From: a bacterium
GTDB lineage: Bacteria; Armatimonadota; Chthonomonadetes; Chthonomonadales; Chthonomonadaceae
Direction of reading: 5' to 3'
DNA length: 49,213 bases
Assembly: GCA_021777995.1 (NCBI GenBank)
Contig: JAJYCW010000014.1
Location: forward strand, 1 to 49,213
The translations under genes were made by a program, and so were the position numbers. Below the pieces are notes generated by a model, which saw only the letters and a program-made list of their open reading frames with translations, did not search any database and was not told where the DNA came from. This document shows, piece after piece, positions 18,437-27,466 of the stretch. The first letter of the stretch is position 1; every line of letters starts with the position of its first letter.

Positions 18437-21208
18437 ATGGCAGAGATTGAACCGCTGTGGGCAGCGAGCGATCAGCAGGAGAGACTGGCTGAATTGCTCG
18501 CAACAGAAGCGCCTCTGAAGGAGGTACCGCTGCGACGAGACGTGCGATCTCTGGGCAAACTTCTTGGAGTTATCTTGCAGGAGCAGGGCGGCGCAGAGCT
18601 CTTTGGCACCGTTGAAGAATTACGCCGACTTGCAATTGAATACCGTGAAGCGGAGGACGCCAAAAATGGTGATTGCCAGCTTAAACTTCAGACCCTTGAA
18701 GACCTGATCGATGGACTTTCGGTTGAACGGGCCTACGAGGTTACGAAGGCGTTTGCAATCTATTTTGAGCTTACCAATCTCGCCGAGGCCAATCACCGAA
18801 AGCGTAGATTACGTGCCGGGCGCGTCTTAACTGGTAAGGCGCCTCAGCCTGGATCCTTCGCCGGTACACTTTTGCGGCTTAAAGCAGCGGGTGTTAGCGC
18901 CCAGGACGCACTTGCTATTCTCTCCCAGGTTTTGGTTATCCCAACTTTTACAGCACACCCTACAGAGGTGGCACGACGAACGGTGCTCAGCAAGCGTCGT
19001 GAAATTGGGCACCAGATTGAGCAAATCGACTGGATGCCCCTCACTGACGCCGAGGCCAGCGAGCGTCAGGCAACCATTGTCGCGAACATCACCGAGTTAT
19101 GGCAGACCGACGAAGTGCGGCGACGAGCGCCCACGGTGCGCGACGAGATTCGCATGGGGCTCGACTACTATTCACGCGTGTTAGTTGCCACTGTACCACG
19201 GCTGTATAAGGTCGTAGTAGAGGCATTTAAGAGCGTATACGATGTGGATATAGACGAACACCTCCTTCCTGACCTGGTAGAATTTGGTTCCTGGATCGGT
19301 GGTGACCGGGATGGTAACCCAAATGTGACTGCTGCAATTACGGAAGACGCGTTGCGAGTGGCACGAGGCACCATTTTAACGGCTTACATGTCTGCAATCG
19401 ACGTTCTCATCGAGCAGGTTAGTGCATCGCGCCGTCAGGTACCTGTGTCGCAGGCCTTGTTGGACCGCCTGGAGGTCTACCGCAGCAAGTACCCCTTGGA
19501 CGAGAGCGTCTTTAGGTCGCGCTCGCAAGACGAAACCTACAGAGTCTTTTTTACTTACTTAATGCATCGCCTAAGAGCGACGGACCAAAATGCAAGTGCC
19601 GCTGCTTATGCTCACGCTGATGAGTTCCTGACCGATCTGAATACCGCCTACACCAGCCTCGCAAGCAATAGCGGCGCCCGTATAGCAGACAACTACATTC
19701 GACCACTGTTAAGGCAGGTCCGCACATTTGGCTTTCACCTTCATACACTGGATATTCGCCAGCATGCTCGTGTGCATGCTGGAGCAATCCAGGATTTATC
19801 TCACGGGGTAGACGCCACTCTTGAAAACGCGGCGACATCGGGATCCCCACCATCTCCAGCAACCACAGAGTTGATGGAGACTCTGCGCGCCATTGCACGC
19901 ATGAAGAGAGAGTTTCCTTCCCAGGCGATGCGGCAGTTCATTATAAGCGGCGCCAGTTGTTTGCAAGATGTACTGGGGCTCATCTGGCTAATGCAGGCAA
20001 ATGGCATATCCGTTGCCGCCACGAACAGCGACCCAGGCATGATGCCAGTACCACTGTTTGAGTCAATCGACGATTTGCGAAGGTGCCCGGAAATCTGCGC
20101 AAAGTTGTGGTCACTTCCTGAATACAGGCAGCTGCTCGAAACCTGGGGAATGCGGCAAGAAGTGATGCTTGGTTATAGCGACTCGAACAAAGATGGCGGG
20201 ATGATTACCTCCATGTGGGAGATCTTTAAGGCACATCGTGACCTTCACAAGGTTGCTGAGGAATGCGGTGTTCACCTCCGCCTGTTTCATGGCCGTGGAG
20301 GAACTGTTGGTCGTGGCGGTGGTCCCACTCATCGTGCCATTACTGCTCAGCCACCGGGCGCATTTACAGGTTGTTTACGTATCACCGAACAGGGTGAAGT
20401 AATGAACTGGAAGTATTCCGACCCGCTTGTTGCCGCGAGAAATCTGGAGTTGATGGTCGCCGCTTCACTTGAGGCTCTAACGCGCGCAGGTGGGTGGGGT
20501 GCTGTTCTTGACACCAGATGGGAACAGGCGATGGAGCGACTTTCGCAGATAGCATTTCAGTACTATCGCACGCACATCGCAGAAAATCCGGACATATTAA
20601 CTTACTTTGAACAGGCTACTCCAACAAGCGAACTAGACAATGCACGCATCGGCAGTCGGCCAGCGCGACGTTCCGCGCGAAAGAGCCTTGATGATCTACG
20701 TGCAATACCTTGGGTATTTGGATGGATGCAGAGCAGGCTTGTTGTGCCCGCTTTCTTTGGGGTCGGCTACGCTCTGGAGCAGTTTGTCAGCGAAGGAGCA
20801 GGAAATAAGGCGTTGCTGCAGGAGATGCTGGAGAAGTTTCCTCTATTTGAGGACCTGCTGCGCAACGTGGAGACTGGCCTGGCAAAAGCCGACTACCGCA
20901 TTGCCAGACGCTATTCAGAGCTCGTACAGGACGTTGATTTGCGCGAACGTGTTTTTGTGATGCTCGAGGAGGAATTCAACAGGACGCTTCGAATGATTCT
21001 TTCCATCACGAAGCAGGATACAGTTCTTCAACACGATCAAAGACTGGCGAATTCTATAAGATTGAGAAATCCTTACGTTGATCCCATGAGCCTTGTTCAG
21101 TTAAGTCTACTAAAACGAAAACGCAACGGTGAACATGGCGAGTCACTCGATTATGCACTGTCTGCTACCATAAACGGCATATCGGCTGGCCTGCGCAACA
21201 CCGGTTGA
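18437..21208 (+). CDS. ppc: Phosphoenolpyruvate carboxylase
   Basis: 923 residues, typical length. Catalytic landmarks are all visible: TAHPTE with His174, GGDRDGNPNVT, LHTLDIRQH, GYSDSNKDGG (Lys585 region) and the PEP/bicarbonate loop HGRGGTVGRGGGPTH (His618, Arg620). The C-terminus ends LRNTG as in most bacterial PEPCs, where the terminal residues are part of the active and allosteric site. It makes oxaloacetate from PEP and bicarbonate, feeding the TCA cycle whose mdh and idh genes are nearby. GAGGGGAG upstream serves as ribosome site. It appears monocistronic. Confidence 0.97.
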   Translation: MAEIEPLWAASDQQERLAELLATEAPLKEVPLRRDVRSLGKLLGVILQEQGGAELFGTVEELRRLAIEYREAEDAKNGDCQLKLQTLEDLIDGLSVERAYEVTKAFAIYFELTNLAEANHRKRRLRAGRVLTGKAPQPGSFAGTLLRLKAAGVSAQDALAILSQVLVIPTFTAHPTEVARRTVLSKRREIGHQIEQIDWMPLTDAEASERQATIVANITELWQTDEVRRRAPTVRDEIRMGLDYYSRVLVATVPRLYKVVVEAFKSVYDVDIDEHLLPDLVEFGSWIGGDRDGNPNVTAAITEDALRVARGTILTAYMSAIDVLIEQVSASRRQVPVSQALLDRLEVYRSKYPLDESVFRSRSQDETYRVFFTYLMHRLRATDQNASAAAYAHADEFLTDLNTAYTSLASNSGARIADNYIRPLLRQVRTFGFHLHTLDIRQHARVHAGAIQDLSHGVDATLENAATSGSPPSPATTELMETLRAIARMKREFPSQAMRQFIISGASCLQDVLGLIWLMQANGISVAATNSDPGMMPVPLFESIDDLRRCPEICAKLWSLPEYRQLLETWGMRQEVMLGYSDSNKDGGMITSMWEIFKAHRDLHKVAEECGVHLRLFHGRGGTVGRGGGPTHRAITAQPPGAFTGCLRITEQGEVMNWKYSDPLVAARNLELMVAASLEALTRAGGWGAVLDTRWEQAMERLSQIAFQYYRTHIAENPDILTYFEQATPTSELDNARIGSRPARRSARKSLDDLRAIPWVFGWMQSRLVVPAFFGVGYALEQFVSEGAGNKALLQEMLEKFPLFEDLLRNVETGLAKADYRIARRYSELVQDVDLRERVFVMLEEEFNRTLRMILSITKQDTVLQHDQRLANSIRLRNPYVDPMSLVQLSLLKRKRNGEHGESLDYALSATINGISAGLRNTG

Positions 21209-21230
21209 TCAACAGGTAGCATTGACCTTC

Positions 21231-22148
21231 TTAACCTTGCATGTCGTCGGATTTAGCTCTTCGCAGAGCAGCTGCCACCAGAGCAGCGCGCCTGGCTGCC
21301 GCTACATCATGAACCCGTACCACGGCGGCGCCGTTTATAACACAGATGCTCACAGCTGCCAGCGTTGCTTCGAGCCTGTCCTGAGGCGGCATACCTCCCA
21401 ATATAGCTCCCAGAAATGACTTACGGGACGGCCCAACAAGAACCGGCCATGGACTGGCAGCAAATCTGTCGATCTGGTTAATAATCTGCAGGTTCTCCTT
21501 CACAGATTTACCAAAACCTATTCCTGGATCGATGCAGATGCGGCTGGGCGGTATTCCACACTGTTCCGCGTATCCGGCTCGCTCTACGAGATGCTCATAT
21601 ACCTCCATTACAACATCGCCGTAATGGGGTGATTGAGGAAGCCGCGAGGGTAAGCCTGGCATGTGCATCAGGCAGACGAACGCCTCCGCCGAACGAACTT
21701 CGTCCGCCATCCTGGGATCGGCCCGCATAGCGCTAACGTCGTTCACCATTACCGCACCGCTTTGGAGGGCTCGCTTTGCAGTTTGTGCCTTGTAAGTATC
21801 GATTGAGATGGGCAGGGTAGGGTGTTTACAGGCTATCGCTTCAAGGATCGGGAGCACCCGGCGCATCTCCTCTTCTTCGTCAAGTGGCTCACCAGAGTTA
21901 AAGGTGGAAGGACGGGTTGATTCTCCGCCGATATCGATAATGTCCGCGCCTTGCTGAACCAATGAGTCTGCGTGGGCAACAGCCCTATCAATCTGGAGAT
22001 ACTTCCCTCCATCTGAGAATGAGTCCGGTGTTGTATTCAGCACGCCCATCACAATGGGTGTACCGTACAGAGCATATCGCTCAAAATGAGACTGCAGCAC
22101 GGGGTAACTAGCTCTGTCACTTACGCGCTGCTCATTAAAATCACTCAT
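21231..22148 (-). CDS. folP: Dihydropteroate synthase
   Basis: 305 residues from the ATG at 22148 (MSDFNEQRVSD); an upstream in-frame start at 22193 is possible but unsupported by a ribosome site. DHPS signatures: MGVLNTTPDSFSDGGKY at the phosphate loop, ADIIDIGGESTRP, ISIDTYKAQTAKRAL, VNDVSAMRADP, and the pterin-binding GIGFGKSVKENLQ and GPSRKSFLG. It joins p-aminobenzoate to dihydropterin pyrophosphate in folate synthesis and is the sulfonamide target. The final VVRVHDVAAARRA matches the conserved end. It converges with ppc (22 bases apart) and is divergent from a small zinc-ribbon gene. Confidence 0.96.
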   Translation of the reverse strand: MSDFNEQRVSDRASYPVLQSHFERYALYGTPIVMGVLNTTPDSFSDGGKYLQIDRAVAHADSLVQQGADIIDIGGESTRPSTFNSGEPLDEEEEMRRVLPILEAIACKHPTLPISIDTYKAQTAKRALQSGAVMVNDVSAMRADPRMADEVRSAEAFVCLMHMPGLPSRLPQSPHYGDVVMEVYEHLVERAGYAEQCGIPPSRICIDPGIGFGKSVKENLQIINQIDRFAASPWPVLVGPSRKSFLGAILGGMPPQDRLEATLAAVSICVINGAAVVRVHDVAAARRAALVAAALRRAKSDDMQG

Positions 22149-22236
22149 AAATGGTTCGCCTCTGTTTCCGTACCTTAGATAAACGCGGTACACTAGTTTA
22201 CCGCTTTAAGATAAGTACTGAGGAAAAGGAGGCGTT

Positions 22237-22512
22237 GTGGAAAAGCTTCGGTGTCCGCATTGTAACGCTATGAATCAAGATGTTGAAGCCACGGACAACT
22301 GTTGGCAGTGTGGCAACCGATTAGGTGCGGCGCAGGACGGCCCTGTGGCCACATTAAAACAGGTTCAAGCGAAACCGGGTTTGGAAGAGCGAGTTGCCAA
22401 GCGTAAGGAAGAGAGGAAGAACGACGGCACTGCACTTAGCCTTGCAATGGTCGTCATTATGCTTTTAATACTTACCATAATCGTTATATTTATCATGCGC
22501 GGACACTGGTAG
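22237..22512 (+). CDS. Zinc-ribbon protein with C-terminal membrane anchor
   Basis: 91 residues from a GTG preceded by AAAGGAGG. CPHC at residues 6-9 and CWQC at about 22-25 make a zinc ribbon. A charged linker (ERVAKRKEERKN) leads to one membrane helix (LAMVVIMLLILTIIVIFIM) at the end. This is a tail-anchored cytoplasmic zinc finger; the function is unknown. It is divergent from folP with an 88-base shared upstream region. Confidence 0.8.
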   Translation: MEKLRCPHCNAMNQDVEATDNCWQCGNRLGAAQDGPVATLKQVQAKPGLEERVAKRKEERKNDGTALSLAMVVIMLLILTIIVIFIMRGHW

Positions 22513-22576
22513 CATACTGACCCAAATACTGGGATTAACTGCCAAATAAATAAGTGTTAGAGCAACCATTTCCTTA

Positions 22577-22605
22577 TTGCGTTTCCTATGGGACTGTGCT
22601 ATTAT
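22577..22605 (+). promoter_or_regulatory. Promoter candidate, TTGCGT-N17-TATTAT
   Basis: A -35-like TTGCGT (22577-22582), a spacer of 17 and a -10-like TATTAT (22600-22605) lie about 190 bases upstream of the 65-residue gene at 22792. This leaves an untranslated leader in which I see no known motif. Confidence 0.5.
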
Positions 22606-22791
22606 AGTCCTCGGCACTTCGATTCCTCGTGAAATCTAAGAACCCGAGTCGCGCACTGCACACGCCTTTTGGATGGGCTGTTGTGTACACAGCGGTGGTG
22701 GTATATGGCTCGGCTACAAATGTAGTGAACTTCCCGACGAGCGCAGTAGGAATCATGCAAATCTTATCAACTTTCGACAGGAGAGAACGTA

Positions 22792-22989
22792 ATGCCTTTC
22801 TCGGTAGTTAGCAAGAAATCAGGAACAAAATACTTCCTGCACGCTATGCCTCGTACAACTAACACAGGCAAGACGGTAGTTCTCTATTACTTCAGCAAGA
22901 AGGAAGAGGGAGCCGTTGAGAGCCAGCCAGAGGGTTACGTGGTCTCCGAGGCCGCAACAGGAATGCCGCTACTAAAGCGAGCAAACTAA
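22792..22989 (+). CDS. Conserved small protein (65 residues), unknown function
   Basis: The ATG follows AGGAGAGAA. The sequence begins MPFSVVSKKSGTKYFLHAM, continues with KTVVLYYFSKKEEGAVE, and ends GMPLLKRAN; similar short proteins with a KSGxxYxLH start and a GLPLLKK end occur in several phyla as uncharacterised genes. There is no signal peptide or membrane helix; it may be a small beta-rich cytoplasmic domain. It lies two bases before the DUF5679 gene, so the two are surely co-transcribed. Confidence 0.8.
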   Translation: MPFSVVSKKSGTKYFLHAMPRTTNTGKTVVLYYFSKKEEGAVESQPEGYVVSEAATGMPLLKRAN

Positions 22990-22991
22990 GC

Positions 22992-23228
22992 ATGTCTGCC
23001 AAGAGCAGCCAACAGACCGGCACGGTAGTTCAGGGTTATTGTGTTTACTGCCGCAGCCATCGTACTATGGTCAACACCATTCAGGTGTGTAACCGCAGGG
23101 GCCGGTATGATTTAAAAGGAAACTGCTCCGCGTGTGGAAAGGGAATGTATCGCCTGGGAGGTTGGGATACTGCCACTCCTACGGACGAAGCACCCAGCGC
23201 TGTTTCGGTTGGAAATAGTCACATATAA
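22992..23228 (+). CDS. DUF5679-type zinc-ribbon protein
   Basis: 78 residues. A treble-clef/zinc-ribbon pattern: YCVYCRSHRTMVN at about 16-28, a basic middle (NRRGRYDLKG), then CSACGKGMYRLG, matching DUF5679 (YCVKCR...KGxCxxCGxxMxRxG). The four cysteines should bind one zinc. Role unknown; relatives are found near ribosomal or topoisomerase genes. It starts two bases after the 65-residue gene. A TATAAT at 23224-23229 overlaps its stop and may be the -10 of the valS leader. Confidence 0.82.
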   Translation: MSAKSSQQTGTVVQGYCVYCRSHRTMVNTIQVCNRRGRYDLKGNCSACGKGMYRLGGWDTATPTDEAPSAVSVGNSHI

Positions 23229-23235
23229 TGGACTG

Positions 23236-23490
23236 CGAAGGGGAAGAGTAGGCGGAGCGACTACCGCAGCGAGGGAGGAAACGGTGTAAGCCTTCCGGTA
23301 GTATCACCGCTGAACGTCACCCTGGAGTTGTGTGCTGACCACTGCATCACTGCAGTGCTTAGGCGCGCCGGCTTAAGCCCGTTATCGCTTCTTCGAGTGC
23401 CTGGCGATTTTGCCGGGAAAGAAGGTGGTACCGCGCGGTTTGCCCGCGTCCTTCTGCAATTTATTGCTGCAGGACGCGGGCATTTTTGTG
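23236..23490 (+). ncRNA. T-box riboswitch (valine) controlling valS
   Basis: The leader contains the T-box sequence AAGGTGGTACCGCG (23422-23435), whose UGGU pairs with the ACCA end of uncharged tRNA with discriminator A, as in the tRNA-Val of this window. An AGTA motif (about 23247) and TGAACGTCACC place a GUC valine specifier at about 23316-23318. The terminator is a 12-bp stem TGCCCGCGTCCT (23441-23452) with AGGACGCGGGCA (23471-23482) followed by TTTTT. Uncharged tRNA-Val should favour the antiterminator and allow valS transcription. Confidence 0.93.
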
Positions 23491-23515
23491 CCTGTTCCTG
23501 TGAAAGGCGAAAATT

Positions 23516-26296
23516 ATGACGCAACAAGATATGCGAGAACCGCTTTTAGAGAAGAATTATAGCCCCGCGAATATTGAGGACAAATGGTATCAGCGCTGGA
23601 AGGCAGCAGGGCTCTTTCACATGGAGCCCCAACCTGGCCGTCCAAACTACTGTATAACCATTCCACCGCCCAACATTACCGGCAGCCTGCACATGGGGCA
23701 CGCGCTTAATAATTCGATACTCGATACGCTAACCCGTTGGCACCGTATGCGGGGATATACTACACTCTGTCTCCCGGGTACTGATCATGCAGGTATTGCA
23801 ACCCAGAACATGGTAGAGAAGAGTCTTGCCGCGCAGAATACAGATCGTCAGGCTCTTGGCCGCGAGCAGTTCATCGAGAAATGTTGGCAATGGCGCGAAC
23901 AGTATGGCAAGCGAATCTACTTTCAGTTCGAGAAATTAGGCTGCTCCTACGACTGGGATCGGGTTCGATTTACGATGGATGACTCCTATGTGGAAGCGAT
24001 TCACGAGCAATTTAAGAGCTGGTTTAATCGAGGGCTAATCTACAGAGGAACACGTGTTGTAAACTGGGACGTGAAATTCCAATCCGCGATATCTGATATC
24101 GAGGTAATTACGCAGGAACGTAAAAGTAGTCTCTATCACTTCCAGTACCCGTTTGCAGATGGCAGTGGTCATATCACCATTGCTACCACGCGCCCAGAGA
24201 CCATGTTAGGCGACGTCGCGGTTGCAGCAAATCCAGCGGATGAGCGCTATCAAGCACATTTTGGTGCTCTTCTTCGCCTACCGTTAACATCACGCACTAT
24301 TCCTCTTATTGCCGATGATTACGCCAAGCCTGAGTTTGGATCTGGCGCAGTGAAGGTTACTCCTGCTCATGATCTGAACGACTTTGAGTGTGGACTACGG
24401 CACAACCTACCTCAAATTGTGGTGATCGGTAAAGATGGCCGTATGACCGAAGCAGCCGGGCCCGAATTTGCAGGTCTCGACAGGTTCGAAGCCCGCAAAA
24501 AGGTGGTGGCGGAGATGGATAAACTAGGTCTTCTCGAGAAGATTGAGGACTACACCATTCAGACACCCGTTAGCGAAAGGTCGGGTGAGGTGGTAGAACC
24601 TTTACTCTCAGAGCAGTGGTTTGTTGATATGAAACCTCTCGCTCGTCCCGCCATAGAGGCCGTAGAGTCCGGACTCATCACGTTTCACCCTGAGAGATAC
24701 CGCGGAATTTATCTGCGGTGGATGAACAACATTCGTGACTGGTGCATTAGTCGACAGCTCTGGTGGGGACATCGCATTCCCGTATGGTGGACCGAGACTC
24801 CGGGTAATACTGTTGACAGTCCGCAGGAACAGGGGCCCAGAGCGTACGGGTCAAGGCGGTATGTATATGCGGCATCACGTGAGGAAGCCGAAGCTCAACT
24901 AGGTACCAGCGAGTGTTGGCAGGACGAGGATGTACTTGACACGTGGTTCTCTAGTGCGCTGTGGCCGCACGCCACCTTAGGTTGGCCCCGTAATACGGAC
25001 GATCTTCAGGCGTTTTACCCAACTGATCTGCTCTCCACAGCTCAGGAAATACTCTACTTGTGGGTTGCTCGCATGGTAATGACCGGCATGGATTTTGTGC
25101 GGCGCCCTCCGTCAATCACTACCGATAAGGACGGGATATTGACAGCTGACGGGTCCCAACGAGCGATTATTCCCTTTAGAGATGTCTACGTGCATGCTAC
25201 CGTGCTAGATGCAAAGGGTGAACGAATGTCGAAATCGAAGGGGAATGGAATAGACCCGATCGATCTCATCGAACGACATGGAGCGGATGCCACCCGGCTC
25301 TCACTTTTGCAACAAGCGGGTAAGAACCAAGATATCCGCTTCAGTGAACAACGTACCGACATTGCGGGTAATTTCTGCACAAAGCTCTGGAATGCATCAC
25401 GTTTCGTCATGATGAACCTGGATGACGGCACCACAGGGTTACTGCCGCAGTACCAGGTGCTCTCTTCAGCTGACCGTTGGATCCTTCACCGTTTGAATGA
25501 GACCATTCAACAAGTAAATGCCTGCTTGTCTACATATGACATGGATGACGCAGTGCGGGCGGCGCAGACCTTTTTCTGGAATGACTACTGCGACTGGTAC
25601 GTGGAAATAGCCAAAGTTGCCATTCGCAGTGAGGGAGGGGCAAGAGATGCAGACACGAAGAATGTGCTTTGCTATGTACTGGAAACGACCCTTCGATTGC
25701 TGCACCCGATGATTCCGTTCATTACGGAGGAGATTTGGCAAAATCTACCACATAAAACGGAACAGTCGATATCTGTTGCGCCTTACCCCGTTGCCAATCC
25801 AGAACTTCAGGACGAACTTGCCGCTACTTCGATGGATATCGTCATTGATGCTGTGCGGGCCATTCGCAATTTGCGTGCTTCTCTCTCTATTGCCCCTTCG
25901 CTTCGTCTTCAGGGAGCCGCCAAAGCCGAAAGGGAGCAGACGGTTGAGGCACTTAAAGAAGCGTGTGATACAGTTCGGGAACTGGCACGCCTATCAGATT
26001 TCACAATCGGGTCCATCCAGCAACCAGGCAAATGGGTTGCAGCGCCAATCGCGGGCGGAGAAGTCCTCATCGAAATTGGTGCTGCGCTAGACATACCACG
26101 AGAATTGGACCGTATCGACAAGGAGCTCGCATCGGTTGAGAAGCAGCTTGCGCGCAGCCGGGGAATGTTGTCGAATGAGCAATTTCTTGCGCGTGCGTCG
26201 GCGGAAGTCGTCGAGAAGGAGCGCACTGCTTATGAGGACTGGCAGGAAAAGCAGTCCCGACTGACCGAACATAGAAAGCTTCTTGCTGGCAGTTAG
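23516..26296 (+). CDS. valS: Valyl-tRNA synthetase
   Basis: 926 residues, a class Ia synthetase. HMGH at 59-62 (the HIGH motif), the editing CP1 domain with TTRPETMLGDVAV, the WGHRIPVWW stretch, and RMSKS at 570-574 (the KMSKS loop). The anticodon-binding domain (WILHRLNETIQQVN) is followed by a C-terminal coiled coil (about 855-920, ELDRIDKELASVEKQLARS) that is typical of ValRS and separates it from IleRS and LeuRS. The T-box leader confirms valine. It charges tRNA-Val in the cytoplasm. The ribosome site is weak (AAAGGCG). Confidence 0.98.
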   Translation: MTQQDMREPLLEKNYSPANIEDKWYQRWKAAGLFHMEPQPGRPNYCITIPPPNITGSLHMGHALNNSILDTLTRWHRMRGYTTLCLPGTDHAGIATQNMVEKSLAAQNTDRQALGREQFIEKCWQWREQYGKRIYFQFEKLGCSYDWDRVRFTMDDSYVEAIHEQFKSWFNRGLIYRGTRVVNWDVKFQSAISDIEVITQERKSSLYHFQYPFADGSGHITIATTRPETMLGDVAVAANPADERYQAHFGALLRLPLTSRTIPLIADDYAKPEFGSGAVKVTPAHDLNDFECGLRHNLPQIVVIGKDGRMTEAAGPEFAGLDRFEARKKVVAEMDKLGLLEKIEDYTIQTPVSERSGEVVEPLLSEQWFVDMKPLARPAIEAVESGLITFHPERYRGIYLRWMNNIRDWCISRQLWWGHRIPVWWTETPGNTVDSPQEQGPRAYGSRRYVYAASREEAEAQLGTSECWQDEDVLDTWFSSALWPHATLGWPRNTDDLQAFYPTDLLSTAQEILYLWVARMVMTGMDFVRRPPSITTDKDGILTADGSQRAIIPFRDVYVHATVLDAKGERMSKSKGNGIDPIDLIERHGADATRLSLLQQAGKNQDIRFSEQRTDIAGNFCTKLWNASRFVMMNLDDGTTGLLPQYQVLSSADRWILHRLNETIQQVNACLSTYDMDDAVRAAQTFFWNDYCDWYVEIAKVAIRSEGGARDADTKNVLCYVLETTLRLLHPMIPFITEEIWQNLPHKTEQSISVAPYPVANPELQDELAATSMDIVIDAVRAIRNLRASLSIAPSLRLQGAAKAEREQTVEALKEACDTVRELARLSDFTIGSIQQPGKWVAAPIAGGEVLIEIGAALDIPRELDRIDKELASVEKQLARSRGMLSNEQFLARASAEVVEKERTAYEDWQEKQSRLTEHRKLLAGS

Positions 26297-26359
26297 GATT
26301 ACCGGCATCGGCGGGAATCCCGCCCGATACACCCTTCGGGGTATACCCCCGCCATGCCG

Positions 26360-26368
26360 TGCTATAAT
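26360..26368 (+). promoter_or_regulatory. Extended -10 promoter candidate for aroF-tyrA
   Basis: TGC-TATAAT (TGn at 26360-26362, TATAAT at 26363-26368), about 53 bases before the aroF start, with no good -35; extended -10 promoters often lack one. A GGCGGG/CCCGCC hairpin (26310-26324) lies between valS and this site. Confidence 0.55.
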
Positions 26369-26421
26369 ATCTTGAATTATTTGGGAGAGATTTTGAGCAG
26401 CTATTTTAAGGAGCAGGAGTC

Positions 26422-27459
26422 TTGATCATCATTTTACAGTCCGACGCGAAAGTAGCGGACCGTGACAGTTTGATAGCCGATTTAAAAGCCAGAGGATATG
26501 GTGTGCACCTCTCCGAAGGCGTAGAACGCACGATTATAGGGGTCATTGGCACTCCTGAACGTGACAAAGATAATCTGGTAGAACATTTCGAGGCATTCCC
26601 CTTTGTCGAGCGCGTTGTGCCAATCCTAAAGCCATACAAGCTGGTGGGTAAAGCCTTCAAGCCTTCGGGAACGGTGATAAATGTTCGTAATGTGCAAATT
26701 GGCGGCGGTACTGTCTGTATTATGGCTGGGCCCTGCACGGTGGAAACGCCGGAGATGCTGTTTGAAACTGCCCGGTTTGTGAAGGCGGCAGGAGCACACG
26801 TGCTGCGGGGTGGAGCGTTTAAACCCTCAACTTCTCCCTACTCATTCCACGGTCTCGGAGAAACTGGGCTTAAGTTGCTTGCAGAGGCACGCGACGAGAC
26901 GGGGCTTCCCATAATCACTGAGGTGATGGACACGCGCGACGTGGAGCTGGTGGGCAAGTATACCGACATTTTCCAGATTGGTACGCGCAACATGGCGAAC
27001 TTTTCACTGTTGCGCGAAGTTGGCACCCAACGGAAACCGGTTATGTTGAAGCGTGGCTGGGCGAGTACGATTGAAGAGTGGTTGCAGGCAGCAGAGTATA
27101 TTGCCAGCCAGGGCAATTACGAGATTATACTGTGTGAACGCGGTATTCGCACGTTCGAGAACTATACTCGTAACACGTTTGATATCAACGCAATTGCCGC
27201 CGTGAAAGAGTTGAGCCACCTGCCCGTTTTTGCCGATCCTAGCCACGCAACCGGGCGCCGAAGTCTGGTAACCCCCGTCAGCATGGGCGCGGTGGCTACT
27301 GGAGCCGATGGGGTAATAGTTGAGGTGCACCCTTCACCTGAGACAGCAGTAAAGGATGGACCGCAGTCATTAACTTTCCAGCAATTTGAGCAGTTGTTGG
27401 GCGCTCTTAAGCCAGTAGCAGAGGCAGTCGGCCGCAAGATCGCATTAACCGCAGAGTAA
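26422..27459 (+). CDS. aroF: 3-deoxy-7-phosphoheptulonate (DAHP) synthase, type Ib
   Basis: 345 residues from a TTG with AAGGAG upstream. Residues about 1-70 form the N-terminal ferredoxin-like regulatory domain (MIIILQSDAKVADRD), as in the Thermotoga-type enzyme, where tyrosine or phenylalanine feedback acts. The TIM barrel starts at about 95: MAGPCTVE, RGGAFKPSTSPYSFHG, IITEVMD, QIGTRNMANF, MLKRGWAST, ILCERGIRTFE and DPSHATGRR. It condenses PEP and erythrose 4-phosphate, the first step of the shikimate pathway. It is followed seven bases later by tyrA, consistent with an aromatic amino-acid operon. Confidence 0.95.
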   Translation: MIIILQSDAKVADRDSLIADLKARGYGVHLSEGVERTIIGVIGTPERDKDNLVEHFEAFPFVERVVPILKPYKLVGKAFKPSGTVINVRNVQIGGGTVCIMAGPCTVETPEMLFETARFVKAAGAHVLRGGAFKPSTSPYSFHGLGETGLKLLAEARDETGLPIITEVMDTRDVELVGKYTDIFQIGTRNMANFSLLREVGTQRKPVMLKRGWASTIEEWLQAAEYIASQGNYEIILCERGIRTFENYTRNTFDINAIAAVKELSHLPVFADPSHATGRRSLVTPVSMGAVATGADGVIVEVHPSPETAVKDGPQSLTFQQFEQLLGALKPVAEAVGRKIALTAE

Positions 27460-27466
27460 ATAGCCT

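Noticed and set aside
22629-22811. 60-codon frame between the zinc-ribbon gene and the 65-residue gene
   Set aside because: No ribosome site, overlaps the well-supported start at 22792, and has no recognisable sequence.
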